Source of the DNA: Mycobacterium sp.
GTDB lineage: Bacteria > Actinomycetota > Actinomycetes > Mycobacteriales > Mycobacteriaceae
DNA length: 35,518 nucleotides
Assembly: GCA_025965975.1 (NCBI GenBank)
Contig: JAOPVX010000143.1
Location: 1-35,518 of the forward strand
Direction of reading: 5' to 3'
The position numbers and the translations under genes are program-made. The notes under the pieces were generated by a model, which was not told the DNA's origin, did not search any database, and saw only the letters and a program-made list of their open reading frames with translations. Below are positions 27,407 through 35,147 of this stretch, in pieces (the first letter of the stretch is position 1; every line of letters begins with the position of its first letter).

Positions 27407-27501
27407 CCTCACTGGGTGAGGCGAAGTCGCAGGTCGGAGCCGCCGTTTAGGGTAGCTAGGCGCTAGTCAAATGCGCGGGTCTAGCCCCAGAATTAGCAGC
27501 C

Positions 27502-28749
27502 ATGACCACAGAGACGATCATCCTGGTGCTGCTGATCGCAACGGCATTGGCATTCGACTTCACCAACGGATTCCACGACACCGGCAATGCCATGGCGACG
27601 TCGATCGCCACCGGTGCGCTCAAGCCCAAGACCGCCGTCCTGTTGGCCGGCGTCCTGAACCTGGTCGGCGCGTTCCTCTCGGTTGAGGTCGCCGTCACCG
27701 TCACCACGGCGGTCGTCAAAATCCAGGACAGCAAGACAGGTCACCTGATCCCGTCGATCAGCTCATCGACGGGCCTCACGATCATCTTCGCCGGCCTCAT
27801 CGGCGGCATTCTGTGGAACCTGCTCACCTGGCTGTTCGGCATCCCGTCGAGTTCGTCGCACGCGCTGTTCGGCGGACTGATCGGTGCGGGGCTGGCCGCG
27901 CTCGGCAGCGCGGGCGTGAACTGGAGCGGGATCTTCCAGAAGGTGCTGATTCCGGCGTTCGCCTCGCCCGTCATCGCCTGCCTCGTCGCGGCCTGCGGAA
28001 CCTGGCTGGTGTACCGGATCACCCGCAATGTCATGGCAAAGCGCCGTGAAACGGGCTTCCGCTGGGGCCAGATCGCTACCGCGTCACTGGTCGCTCTCGC
28101 TCACGGCACCAACGACGCACAGAAGACGATGGGTGTCATCGCACTTGCACTCATCACCACCGGCCATCTGACCGGTGACGTCAAGAAGGACGGCCTGCCG
28201 TTCTGGATCATCTTCAGCTGCGCGCTCGCGATCGGCCTCGGCACGTACATCGGTGGCTGGCGGGTGATCCGCACCCTCGGCAAGGGCCTCGTCGAGATCG
28301 AGTCGCCCCAGGGCCTGGCCGCCGAGGCGTCCTCGGCCGCGGTCATCTTGACCTCGAGCGCCGCCGGTATGGCGCTGTCGACCACGCACGTCGCTACGGG
28401 ATCGATCCTTGGCAGCGGCGTGGGTAAGCCCGGCGCGGAGGTGCGCTGGGCGGTCGCCGGTCGCATGGTGGTGGCGTGGCTGGTAACCCTCCCCGCAGCC
28501 GCGATCGTCGGAGCGCTGTCCTTCTGGCTCTCGGACGCAGTCAAGTCGGTTACCAGTTCGGCACTGGCGGGTGACGGCCTGATCTTCATCATCCTTGTGG
28601 CGCTGTCTGGCTACATGTACTGGCGTGCCCAGCAGCAGAAGGTCGACAGCAGCAACGTCAACGCCGATTGGGACTCCTCGACCAACTCGGTCGTTCCCGC
28701 CGACGTCCGCGAGGCTGCAAAAGAAGCCAAGCCCACGGCCGCGGTCTGA
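27502..28749 (+). CDS. pitA: Low-affinity inorganic phosphate transporter (PitA, PiT family)
   Basis: A 415-residue membrane transporter that imports phosphate, as metal phosphate, with protons. The two inverted halves each carry the PiT signature: FDFTNGFHDTGNAMATSIATG (residues 18-38) and ALAHGTNDAQKTMG in the second half; about ten hydrophobic spans and a soluble Ser/Asn/Lys-rich C-terminal tail (residues 375-415) complete it. The ATG at 27502 gives the family N-terminus. In M. tuberculosis pitA is Rv0545c and runs in the same direction as menE; here it is on the opposite strand. It heads an operon with the small membrane protein and DUF3349. Confidence 0.95.
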   Translation: MTTETIILVLLIATALAFDFTNGFHDTGNAMATSIATGALKPKTAVLLAGVLNLVGAFLSVEVAVTVTTAVVKIQDSKTGHLIPSISSSTGLTIIFAGLIGGILWNLLTWLFGIPSSSSHALFGGLIGAGLAALGSAGVNWSGIFQKVLIPAFASPVIACLVAACGTWLVYRITRNVMAKRRETGFRWGQIATASLVALAHGTNDAQKTMGVIALALITTGHLTGDVKKDGLPFWIIFSCALAIGLGTYIGGWRVIRTLGKGLVEIESPQGLAAEASSAAVILTSSAAGMALSTTHVATGSILGSGVGKPGAEVRWAVAGRMVVAWLVTLPAAAIVGALSFWLSDAVKSVTSSALAGDGLIFIILVALSGYMYWRAQQQKVDSSNVNADWDSSTNSVVPADVREAAKEAKPTAAV

Positions 28750-28783
28750 TCGCGCCCCTCCCTCCTAACAAAGGAAATCGTCG

Positions 28784-29068
28784 ATGACTTACGTGGAATC
28801 CGTCCTCAAGGTCCTCGTTATAGGACTTATCCTCGGGGCGGGCCTGCCCGCGGTCTTCGCGGTAGGCATGGTGGCCTACTCCAACGGTGCAGGCGGCGAA
28901 GCGGCCGACGGCACCGTGTCCGCACCCAACCCGGTGTTGAAGTACGTCGGTCTGCTGCTGTTCATTCTGGTCGCCGCCGTGATCGTTCTCGCCCTCCTGT
29001 GGATCACCAGGACCACGATCATTCATCACTTCGGTTTCGATCCGTTCCCCGGCGTCAAGAAGGGCTAA
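28784..29068 (+). CDS. Small membrane protein co-transcribed with pitA (Rv0544c-like)
   Basis: A 94-residue protein with two transmembrane helices (about residues 7-30 and 47-71) separated by a Gly/Ala-rich loop and ending in a basic tail (FDPFPGVKKG). It corresponds to M. tuberculosis Rv0544c, which also neighbours pitA. AAGGAAA precedes the ATG. It begins 34 nt after pitA and ends 6 nt before DUF3349, so it is within the operon. Function unknown; an accessory of phosphate transport is inference from position. Confidence 0.82.
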   Translation: MTYVESVLKVLVIGLILGAGLPAVFAVGMVAYSNGAGGEAADGTVSAPNPVLKYVGLLLFILVAAVIVLALLWITRTTIIHHFGFDPFPGVKKG

Positions 29069-29074
29069 GGCGAC

Positions 29075-29380
29075 ATGACTGAGAACCACACTGTCCTGGA
29101 GAACGTGCTGGCGTGGCTGCATGACGGCTACCCGGAAGGCGTTCCGCCGAAGGACTACTTCCCACTGCTCGCGCTGCTGAAGCGGTCGCTGTCTGAGGAC
29201 GAGGTGGTCCAGGCCGCGCAGACCGTCCTCAAGGGAAGTGACTCCGAAACCGTGACCGACGACGAGATCCGCAAGGCGATCGAAGAGGTCACCGCCAAGG
29301 AGCCCAATCCTGAGGAGATCCAGCAGGTCGCCTCGCGGTTGGCTTCGGTCGGGTGGCCGCTGGCGTCTTCCGCTCGCTGA
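29075..29380 (+). CDS. DUF3349-family small protein, second copy
   Basis: A 101-residue protein paralogous to the one at 26986-27288. Both share WL/IxxGYPEGVPxxDxxPLLALLxRxLSxDEV and the C-terminal RLAxxGWPL. Here the start reads MTENHTVLENVLAWLHDGYPEGVP. It closes the pitA operon, starting 6 nt after the membrane protein. Two copies of this family on either side of pitA, on opposite strands, point to duplication with inversion of the locus. Function unknown. Confidence 0.87.
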   Translation: MTENHTVLENVLAWLHDGYPEGVPPKDYFPLLALLKRSLSEDEVVQAAQTVLKGSDSETVTDDEIRKAIEEVTAKEPNPEEIQQVASRLASVGWPLASSAR

Positions 29381-29391
29381 ACTTCATCCCT

Positions 29392-29429
29392 CTGACGGCC
29401 CTCTGCTCATTCGAGCCGGGGGCCGTCAG
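29392..29429. terminator. Bidirectional terminator-like hairpin between the pitA operon and VOC gene
   Basis: CTGACGGCCC (29392-29401) pairs perfectly over 10 bp with GGGCCGTCAG (29420-29429) around an 18-nt loop. It lies 11 nt past the DUF3349 stop and covers the stop codon of the convergent VOC gene. No U-tract is present on either strand. It is well placed to end both transcripts. Confidence 0.6.
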
Positions 29430-29797
29430 CGTCTGGTGTCGCGTTGCAAAGGGTGGGTCTCGGGCACCTGGACGAAGATCAGCAGGACACCGTCGGGATC
29501 CACGACGTGCATCTCGTGTAACCCCCACGGTTCTTGCTTTGCCTCGCGGGCGATCTCGACGTCGCGGCCCTTGAGCTCCTCCTCGGCGGCGTACACGTCG
29601 CGGACCTGAAGCCACATACTGCCGCCCGCATTCGGCGTGCCGTGGCCCGCGAGTTCGATCAGCGACTGGCCCGCGTAAAACACCGTGCCCGCGCCGTACT
29701 CGCGGGCGATCGCCAGGCCGAGCTGGTCGCGGTAGAACCGCACCGAGCGGGGATAGTCGACCGGCCGCAGGAGCATCCGGCTGGCCAGGATCTCCAT
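29426..29797 (-). CDS. VOC/glyoxalase-family protein (Rv0546c-like)
   Basis: A 123-residue vicinal oxygen chelate protein: one beta-alpha-beta-beta-beta pair SRMLLRPVDYPRSVRFYRDQLGL and a second ending LHEMHVVDPDGVLLIFVQ. The metal-ligand candidates are the Glu of SLIELAG and the His/Glu pair in GLHEMHVVDPDG. Single-module members act as dimers in glyoxalase, resistance or dioxygenase roles; specificity cannot be read here. It corresponds to M. tuberculosis Rv0546c by position and length. Confidence 0.83.
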   Translation of the reverse strand: MEILASRMLLRPVDYPRSVRFYRDQLGLAIAREYGAGTVFYAGQSLIELAGHGTPNAGGSMWLQVRDVYAAEEELKGRDVEIAREAKQEPWGLHEMHVVDPDGVLLIFVQVPETHPLQRDTRR

Positions 29798-29866
29798 GAA
29801 CCTGTGTCTATCACGTCAGCTGCGGGATTCGGCCGCGACACGATAACCGCGCACGGCTACGGGCGG

Positions 29867-30745
29867 TCAGTCGCCCGGCTGGACCCGCTGCCTCTTCATG
29901 ATCGCGTCGACGGCAGCGGGTGCGACGCTGTTGAGCGCATGGGCGGTGACGGCCATGCGGGGGGCGATCCGCACCGGCTGGGTTCGGGCCGCGGTGATCA
30001 TCCAGTCGGCGGCCTCGGCGGCGCTCAGGCCGGGAAGGCCGTCGTACTCCCGGGTCGGCTCGATCATCGGCGTCTTGACCAATGGGTAGTACAGCGTCGT
30101 GGAGTGCACACCCTTTGTGGCCCATTCGGTTTCGATGACCCTGCTGACCGCCGACAGCGCCGCCTTGGACGCGTTGTACACGGCGAACAGCGGCGAGGAT
30201 TCGCTGAGCACGCCCCACGTGGAGACGTTGATGATGTGGCCGTCGCCGCGCTCGATCATGCCGGGCGCGAGGCCGCGAATGAGGCGCAGCGGGGAGTAAT
30301 AGTTCAGAGCCATGGTCCGCTCGACGTCGTGCCAGCGGTCCAGCGACTCGGCGAGCGGCCGCCGGATGGACTTGCCTGCGTTGTTGATCAGGATGTCGAC
30401 GCCGCCGAGGTCCTGCTCGACCTTGGCGATCAACTCGTCGACGGCGGCCAGGTCGGACAGGTCGGTGGCATGTGCCCTGGCGTCCCCACCGGCGCGTGTG
30501 ATGCGCTCGACGACGGAGTCGAGCAGTTCCTGTCTGCGCGCGACCACCACGACCTGTGCGCCGCGTCGGGCGAACTTCTCGGCGGCGGCCTCGCCGATGC
30601 CCGACGAAGCGCCGGTCAGCAGGACACGCTTGCCGTTGAGATCGACGGGATCACGGCGGCGCCGCAGCGCCTGTTCGGTGCGTGCTGGTCTCATGCTGGC
30701 CAGCAGGAGACTCTCGGACAGCCGGCGCAGCGGACTCTTGCTCAC
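29867..30745 (-). CDS. Short-chain dehydrogenase (Rv0547c-like)
   Basis: A 292-residue SDR with an N-terminal extension of about 38 residues before the Rossmann fold (VLLTGASSGIGEAAAEKFARRG). Other landmarks are INNAGKSIRRPL, IINVSTWG (active Ser) and FAVYNASKAALSA (catalytic Tyr and Lys). A C-terminal extension (ALNSVAPAAVDAIMKRQRVQ) is usual in mycobacterial SDRs acting on lipids or at membranes. The start is GTG at 30745. It corresponds to Rv0547c of M. tuberculosis. Substrate is unknown. Confidence 0.88.
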   Translation of the reverse strand: MSKSPLRRLSESLLLASMRPARTEQALRRRRDPVDLNGKRVLLTGASSGIGEAAAEKFARRGAQVVVVARRQELLDSVVERITRAGGDARAHATDLSDLAAVDELIAKVEQDLGGVDILINNAGKSIRRPLAESLDRWHDVERTMALNYYSPLRLIRGLAPGMIERGDGHIINVSTWGVLSESSPLFAVYNASKAALSAVSRVIETEWATKGVHSTTLYYPLVKTPMIEPTREYDGLPGLSAAEAADWMITAARTQPVRIAPRMAVTAHALNSVAPAAVDAIMKRQRVQPGD

Positions 30746-30833
30746 GGACCATAAGTTTAGGCGGCCTACTTTTTGATGAGTTTCCGCGGCATGACGGTCG
30801 GTATGGGTATGACGATCACAGGCTTTGTACTGG

Positions 30834-31696
30834 CTAGCGCGAACAGTCCTCGTAGGTGTTGATCAGCGATTGTTCTTCCGGAATCGGCAGGTACACCAAC
30901 GGATCATGCTTTGTGCATCCTCCGATGGTGACCGATACCGGTCCCCTGGCATCGCCTCGGTCGCCGATATGACCGGAGATCTGATCGCTGGCGGTGTAAA
31001 GGACCGGTCCGGGAAGTGTGGCGGCAATCGGGAGGTGCCGGCGCGCAGGCCGAAGCGCTACGGCGACGTCGCGGGATTGTGTCGTTTTCTCTGAAATCCA
31101 CACCGGTGGCGTGTCAGGCGCATTGATCCTGAGCCGGTCGATATGCGGGATGGACTGGTCGGCGGTGGGCAGCCGCCGCCGAGATCGCGATCTGTGCGGG
31201 GTGATCCTTACCGGCGCCGATGGTCCAATCGATCGCAGTTAGATCGGGAAACCGGGTGGGTTGTAGCGGCGGGGAATTCGCGTCGCAGGGCCACCCAGTC
31301 CCGCGCCTGTTGCAGGATCTGGTCACGATTGGTGATCGGCATTCTCCCGCTGTCGACGGCGAAGACGTTCCAGCCGCGGCGCACATCCAATTCCGTTCGA
31401 TAGCCCGCGTACTTCCCGGTTCGAAGCTCCCGCAGATAACGGGCGGTTGCCGCGGCGAGCTGATCGCCGGTCAGATCGTTTGCCGCGTCGAGGTAGACAC
31501 TGAAGTAGACCATGCCCTGCGCCAGGCTGTCGGCCACGTCGTCGCTCGCGGCGGCAACTCCTGGCATTGCGCGCATTTGGTTCGTGAACAACTGCGCGTC
31601 GGCTCGGCGGTCAGGCGGTTTGGCCTGGCAGGCGGTCACCAACGCAACGAGCAGCGCAATGCGCCCGACGAGACCGATTCGCTTGCGATGTCGCAT
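30834..31696 (-). pseudogene. Decayed lipoprotein gene, at least two disruptions
   Basis: The ATG at 31696 opens a lipoprotein signal (IALLVALVTACQAK, lipidated Cys) and a plausible domain (AQLFTNQMRAMPGVAAASDDVAD...GWNVFAVDSGRMPITNRDQILQQARDWVALRREFPAAT). After about 31260 this frame turns into Arg-rich sequence and stops at 31208. Protein-like sequence continues in a second frame (RFPDLTAIDWTIGAGKDHPAQIAIS, about 31190-31250). It then shifts to a third (LPTADQSIPHIDRLRINAPDTPPVW...GPVLYTASDQISGHIG...GGCTKHDPLVYLPIPEEQSLINTYEDC), ending at TAG 30834. The simplest reading is one gene with an internal deletion plus a frameshift. It starts 1 nt after the menB stop. The ORFs 31208-31696 and 30834-31103 might instead be called separately. 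Confidence 0.68.
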
Positions 31697-31697
31697 T

Positions 31698-32609
31698 TCA
31701 GAAGTAGCGGGGGAACGGCGTCCAGTCAGGGTCGCGCTTCTGCAGGAATGCGTCGCGGCCCTCGACGGCCTCGTCGGTCATGTAGGCCAATCGCGTTGCC
31801 TCACCGGCAAATAGCTGCTGACCGACCAGACCGTCGTCGGTCAGGTTGAACGCGTACTTGAGCATCCGGATCGCCTGCGGTGACTTACCGTTGATCGCCG
31901 CCGCCCACTGCAAACCCACGGATTCGAGGTCGGCGTGGTCGACCACTTCGTTGACCGCGCCCATCGCGTGCATCTGCTCGGCCGTGTAGGGGCGGCCGAG
32001 GAAGAAGATCTCGCGGGCAAACTTTTGCCCGACCTGCTTCGCCAAATACGCACTGCCATAACCGCCGTCGAAGCTGCCGACATCGGCGTCGGTCTGCTTG
32101 AAGCGGGCGTGCTCGCGGCTGGCCAGCGTCAGGTCGCAGGTCACGTGCAGGCTGTGCCCGCCGCCGGCCGCCCACCCGTTGACCAGGCAGATGGCCACCT
32201 TCGGCATGAACCGGATCAGCCGCTGCACCTCCAGGATGTGCAGCCGTCCGGCCCGCGCGACGTCGACGGTGTCGGCGGACTCGCCCGACGCGTACTGGTA
32301 GCCGCTGCGTCCGCGGATGCGCTGGTCGCCGCCGGAGCAGAACGCCCAGCCGCCGTCCTTGGGTGACGGCCCGTTGCCGGTCAGCAGCACCACGCCGACG
32401 TCGGGTGACATCCTGGCGTGGTCCAGCACGCGGTACAGCTCGTCGACGGTGTGTGGCCGAAACGCGTTGCGCACCTCCGGTCGGTCGAATGCGACGCGCA
32501 CCGTCGGTTGTTGCTCGCCGTCGACGACGTGCCGGTGGTAGGTAATGTCGGTAAGCCCGAAGCCGTCGATGGCCTGCCACACCGACGAGTCAAAGGGGTT
32601 GTCGCTCAT
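31698..32609 (-). CDS. menB: 1,4-dihydroxy-2-naphthoyl-CoA synthase (MenB)
   Basis: MenB closes the second ring of the naphthoquinone from o-succinylbenzoyl-CoA. This 303-residue crotonase-fold enzyme has FDRPEVRNAFRPHTVDEL (residues 41-58), the oxyanion loop FCSGGDQRIRGRSGY (90-104), WAAGGGHSLHVTCDLTLAS (146-164), the active-site SFDGGYGSAYLA with Asp181, and the typical C-terminus KRDPDWTPFPRYF. M. tuberculosis counterpart: Rv0548c. The ATG at 32609 overlaps the stop of the upstream DDN-like gene (ATGA), implying coupled translation. A lipoprotein pseudogene starts 1 nt downstream. Confidence 0.96.
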   Translation of the reverse strand: MSDNPFDSSVWQAIDGFGLTDITYHRHVVDGEQQPTVRVAFDRPEVRNAFRPHTVDELYRVLDHARMSPDVGVVLLTGNGPSPKDGGWAFCSGGDQRIRGRSGYQYASGESADTVDVARAGRLHILEVQRLIRFMPKVAICLVNGWAAGGGHSLHVTCDLTLASREHARFKQTDADVGSFDGGYGSAYLAKQVGQKFAREIFFLGRPYTAEQMHAMGAVNEVVDHADLESVGLQWAAAINGKSPQAIRMLKYAFNLTDDGLVGQQLFAGEATRLAYMTDEAVEGRDAFLQKRDPDWTPFPRYF

Positions 32610-33058
32610 GCGTTTACCGAATCAAGACGAAACACCGGGCACCGGCCGGCGAGGGCTTCGAACTCATCGGGATTGGGTCCGGTGACCAGTCCGGCGTTCT
32701 TGATGAAGCCGACGCCGGTCGACACCTCGACCGGAAATGCCCGCAGCAGTGGCCGCGCCTCGTCTGTCGACATCTCGACGAGCCGGACCCGTTCGGTGCG
32801 ACGGCCACGCTGCAGCATGCCTTCGCCCGCGGCCCTGGCGTTGGCCGCCCAATCCGAGCCGGGCAGGCCGCCGACGATGTACTCCCTGCCGTCGACGGTC
32901 ATCGGCGTCACCGGAGTCGACCGCGGCTTACCCGACTTGCGGCCAGGCACGGTCAGTACGACGGGTCCGAAGCTCACGCCGAGCCGGGACAGTCCGATCA
33001 TCGCCTTGTTGACGTACTTCAGCCACCACGGCGGCTGGAGGCGCTCGTTGTTGGACAT
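32606..33058 (-). CDS. DDN/F420-type quinone reductase-like protein coupled to menB
   Basis: A 150-residue deazaflavin-dependent nitroreductase-family protein. The signature VLTVPGRKSGKPRSTPVTPM (residues 34-53) is the F420 phosphate-binding stretch; YIVGGLPGSDWAANARAAGEG follows as in other family members. The N-terminal aromatic helix (PPWWLKYVNKAMIGLSRLG) is the membrane-proximal/quinone-side region in Ddn-like proteins. Its stop overlaps the menB start by 4 nt. Ddn of M. tuberculosis is reported to reduce menaquinone with F420H2, so a quinone-linked role next to menB is attractive but inferred. Sequence is quite different from the other family member at 13242. Confidence 0.83.
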   Translation of the reverse strand: MSNNERLQPPWWLKYVNKAMIGLSRLGVSFGPVVLTVPGRKSGKPRSTPVTPMTVDGREYIVGGLPGSDWAANARAAGEGMLQRGRRTERVRLVEMSTDEARPLLRAFPVEVSTGVGFIKNAGLVTGPNPDEFEALAGRCPVFRLDSVNA

Positions 33059-33068
33059 AGCAGCGACG

Positions 33069-33170
33069 CTACGTGATCGGGTCGATTCGAAATACGGGCA
33101 GGCGGCCGGTGAGGCCCTCCCAATCCGGGCCCGGATAGCCGTTCACGACAAAACGCTGCTCGTCGGGCAT
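33069..33170 (-). pseudogene. 33-codon ORF, probable C-terminal remnant of a DDN-like paralogue
   Basis: The ATG at 33170 gives MPDEQRFVVNGYPGPD followed by WEGLTGRLPVFRIDPIT. The end matches the end of the neighbouring DDN-like protein (FEALAGRCPVFRLDSV) with the same spacing, and it lacks everything upstream. No ribosome-binding site is visible. It is most simply a relic of a tandem paralogue, but a short expressed peptide cannot be excluded. Confidence 0.4.
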
Positions 33171-33187
33171 GACCGCGACGTTACTGC

Positions 33188-33883
33188 TCACAGCGTGTTG
33201 CCGTAGTCGGCTAACGCTCTTATCAGCCTGTCGGTTCGCTGGGATGTGGGCAGCGGGTCGACGAGGATGAACCCGCAGCCGACCGCGCTGGCGCCGCCGT
33301 CGGCTTCGTCGCTGTCGCCGACCATCACGGCATGCGCGGCGTCGACGCCCAGCCGAGCCAGCGCGGTTTCGAAGATCGCAGCGTCGGGCTTGACGACGCC
33401 GACCTCGAAGGACAACACGAACTCGTCGACGCAATCCGCCACACCGATCGCCTCGAAGGCGGGCCGGACGTCAAATGGGATGTTGGAGACCACCGCGGTC
33501 TTGACGCCTTGCCCGTGCAGGCTCTTGAGTACCTCCGCGGTATCGGGATACGGCGTCCATGACGACGGGTCGATCACCCGGCGGTACAGCGACTCGGCGT
33601 GGTGGTGGGGCAGACCGGACTCGCGCAGCACGTGCAGGTACGCCTCCCGGTGCAGGTGCGGGGCCAGGTCCCGGTTGACCCACGCGTGGTACTGCTCGTC
33701 GGTCATGTCGACGGAGCGGCCCGTCGGCGCGGTGAGTCGGCGCATCAGCTCCGCCTGCACATGGCCATCGACGTCGCGCTCGTCGACCTCCATGCCATCG
33801 AACCAGCTCTCGTCCTCTTCGAGACGAAACAGTGTGCCGGAGTAGTCGAACAACACAGCGTGCACATGGCTCACATCGCCCAT
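33188..33883 (-). CDS. HAD-superfamily hydrolase
   Basis: A 231-residue haloacid dehalogenase-fold protein. Motif I is LFDYSGTLF with nucleophile Asp13; the usual second Asp (DxD) is replaced by Ser, which is less typical for a phosphatase and closer to dehalogenase- or phosphonatase-like motifs. Motif II is VVSNIPFD, motif III the Lys of GVVKPD, and motif IV GDSDEADGG. A helical cap lies between motifs I and II (about residues 25-95). ATG 33883 follows the sigma factor stop after 1 nt, so they are co-transcribed. Substrate unknown. Confidence 0.84.
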   Translation of the reverse strand: MGDVSHVHAVLFDYSGTLFRLEEDESWFDGMEVDERDVDGHVQAELMRRLTAPTGRSVDMTDEQYHAWVNRDLAPHLHREAYLHVLRESGLPHHHAESLYRRVIDPSSWTPYPDTAEVLKSLHGQGVKTAVVSNIPFDVRPAFEAIGVADCVDEFVLSFEVGVVKPDAAIFETALARLGVDAAHAVMVGDSDEADGGASAVGCGFILVDPLPTSQRTDRLIRALADYGNTL

Positions 33884-33884
33884 G

Positions 33885-35126
33885 CTAACCACGGGCGCGA
33901 GCGGCTTTGTTCGCCAACACTTCTCGTTCACGCTCGTTGTCGGTCATCGACGCGGCCCTGTCGAACTCATCGGCGGCCTCCGCGTCGCGACCGAGCCGGG
34001 CCAGCAGTTCGCCGCGCACACTCGGCAGCAGATACGAGCCGCCGAGGCCGTCGAGTTTGTCGACGATCTCCAATGCCTCCGCGGGGCTTGATGCCATCGC
34101 CACCGCCACGGCCCGGTTGAGCTCGACCACCGGCGACGGCGCGACTTGAAGCAGCCCGTCGTACAGCAGCACGATGCGCGCCCAGTCGGTGTCGGTCGAC
34201 GTCGGCGCCACGGCGTGGCATTCGGCCAGCGCAGCCTGCAGTGCGTATGGACCCCAGCCGATGCCCTTGCGCTGCAACGCATTAGCCGCCCGCCCCAGGG
34301 CGTCGACGCCGCGCTGGATCTGGGCCCGGTCCCACTTGGTCCGGTTCTGGTCCTCCAGCAGGATGGGCCGGCCCTCAGCGTCGGTGCGTGCCGTGAAGCG
34401 CGAGGACTGAAACTCCATCAGCGACACCAAACCGTGCACCTCGGCCTCGTCGGGCACTAGCGCCGCGAGTACGCGGCCCAGCCGAAGCGCCTCACTGCAC
34501 AGTTCGTCGCGGATCCAGCGCTGTCCGAACGACGCGGAATAGCCCTCGTTGTAGACCAGGTAGATGATGCTCAGCACCGCCGACAGGCGCAGCGGGTACT
34601 CCGACCGATCCGGCACCTCGAACGGCACATTCGCGGCGGCCAGCGTCTTCTTGGCCCTGGTGATGCGCGCCGCGACTGTCGCCGTTGACGTCAGGAAGGC
34701 GCGCGCGATCTCTTCGGTGGTCAGGCCGCCGATGACGCGCAACGTCAGCGCGATCTGGCCCTCCCTCGACAGCACCGGGTGCGACGAGATGAAGATCAGC
34801 CGCAGCACGTCGTCGTCGATGCGGTCGGGGTCGAACGCCTCGTCGATCTGCGTCTCGAGCTCGCGCGCCATCGCCGCGTACTTGGCGTCGAGGTTCTCCT
34901 GCCTGCGCCAGTAGTCGATGGCCTTGCGCTTGGCGACGGTGGTCAACCATGCGCCCGCGTTGCGCGGCACGCCGGAGGACGGCCACTGCGTCAGCGCGTC
35001 GACGAGGGCTTCTTGCGCCAAGTCCTCGGCGAGGCCGACGTCGCCGACCGCGCGGGTCAGCGTCGCGACGATCCTGGCGGCCTCCATCCGCCACACCGCA
35101 TCGACGGTCTGCTGTAGATCCGGCAC
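33885..35126 (-). CDS. ECF42-type RNA polymerase sigma factor with C-terminal extension
   Basis: A 413-residue ECF sigma factor. Region 2 (about residues 13-76: MEAARIVATLTRAVGDVGLAEDLAQEA...AWLTTVAKRKAIDYWRR) and region 4 (about 125-162: ALTLRVIGGLTTEEIARAFLTSTATVAARITRAKK) are followed by a long helical, TPR-like C-terminal domain of about 250 residues ending in TDNEREREVLANKAARA, characteristic of group ECF42. This group has no anti-sigma factor but is usually linked to DGPF (YCII-like) genes, none of which is visible here. GTG 35126 is the start. It heads the run sigma-HAD-DDN-menB, with a truncated hydratase 21 nt upstream. Confidence 0.9.
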   Translation of the reverse strand: MPDLQQTVDAVWRMEAARIVATLTRAVGDVGLAEDLAQEALVDALTQWPSSGVPRNAGAWLTTVAKRKAIDYWRRQENLDAKYAAMARELETQIDEAFDPDRIDDDVLRLIFISSHPVLSREGQIALTLRVIGGLTTEEIARAFLTSTATVAARITRAKKTLAAANVPFEVPDRSEYPLRLSAVLSIIYLVYNEGYSASFGQRWIRDELCSEALRLGRVLAALVPDEAEVHGLVSLMEFQSSRFTARTDAEGRPILLEDQNRTKWDRAQIQRGVDALGRAANALQRKGIGWGPYALQAALAECHAVAPTSTDTDWARIVLLYDGLLQVAPSPVVELNRAVAVAMASSPAEALEIVDKLDGLGGSYLLPSVRGELLARLGRDAEAADEFDRAASMTDNEREREVLANKAARARG

Positions 35127-35147
35127 CTGACCATTGTGCCGAGCGCC

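Noticed and set aside
29534-30754. A 406-residue plus-strand frame opposite the VOC and SDR genes
   Set aside because: The SDR and VOC genes are certain; the plus frame is an antisense shadow rich in Arg, Asp, His and Val.
31220-31849. A 209-residue plus-strand frame opposite the lipoprotein gene
   Set aside because: The opposite strand has a lipoprotein signal with lipobox; the plus frame ends in Arg-rich sequence and crosses into menB antisense.
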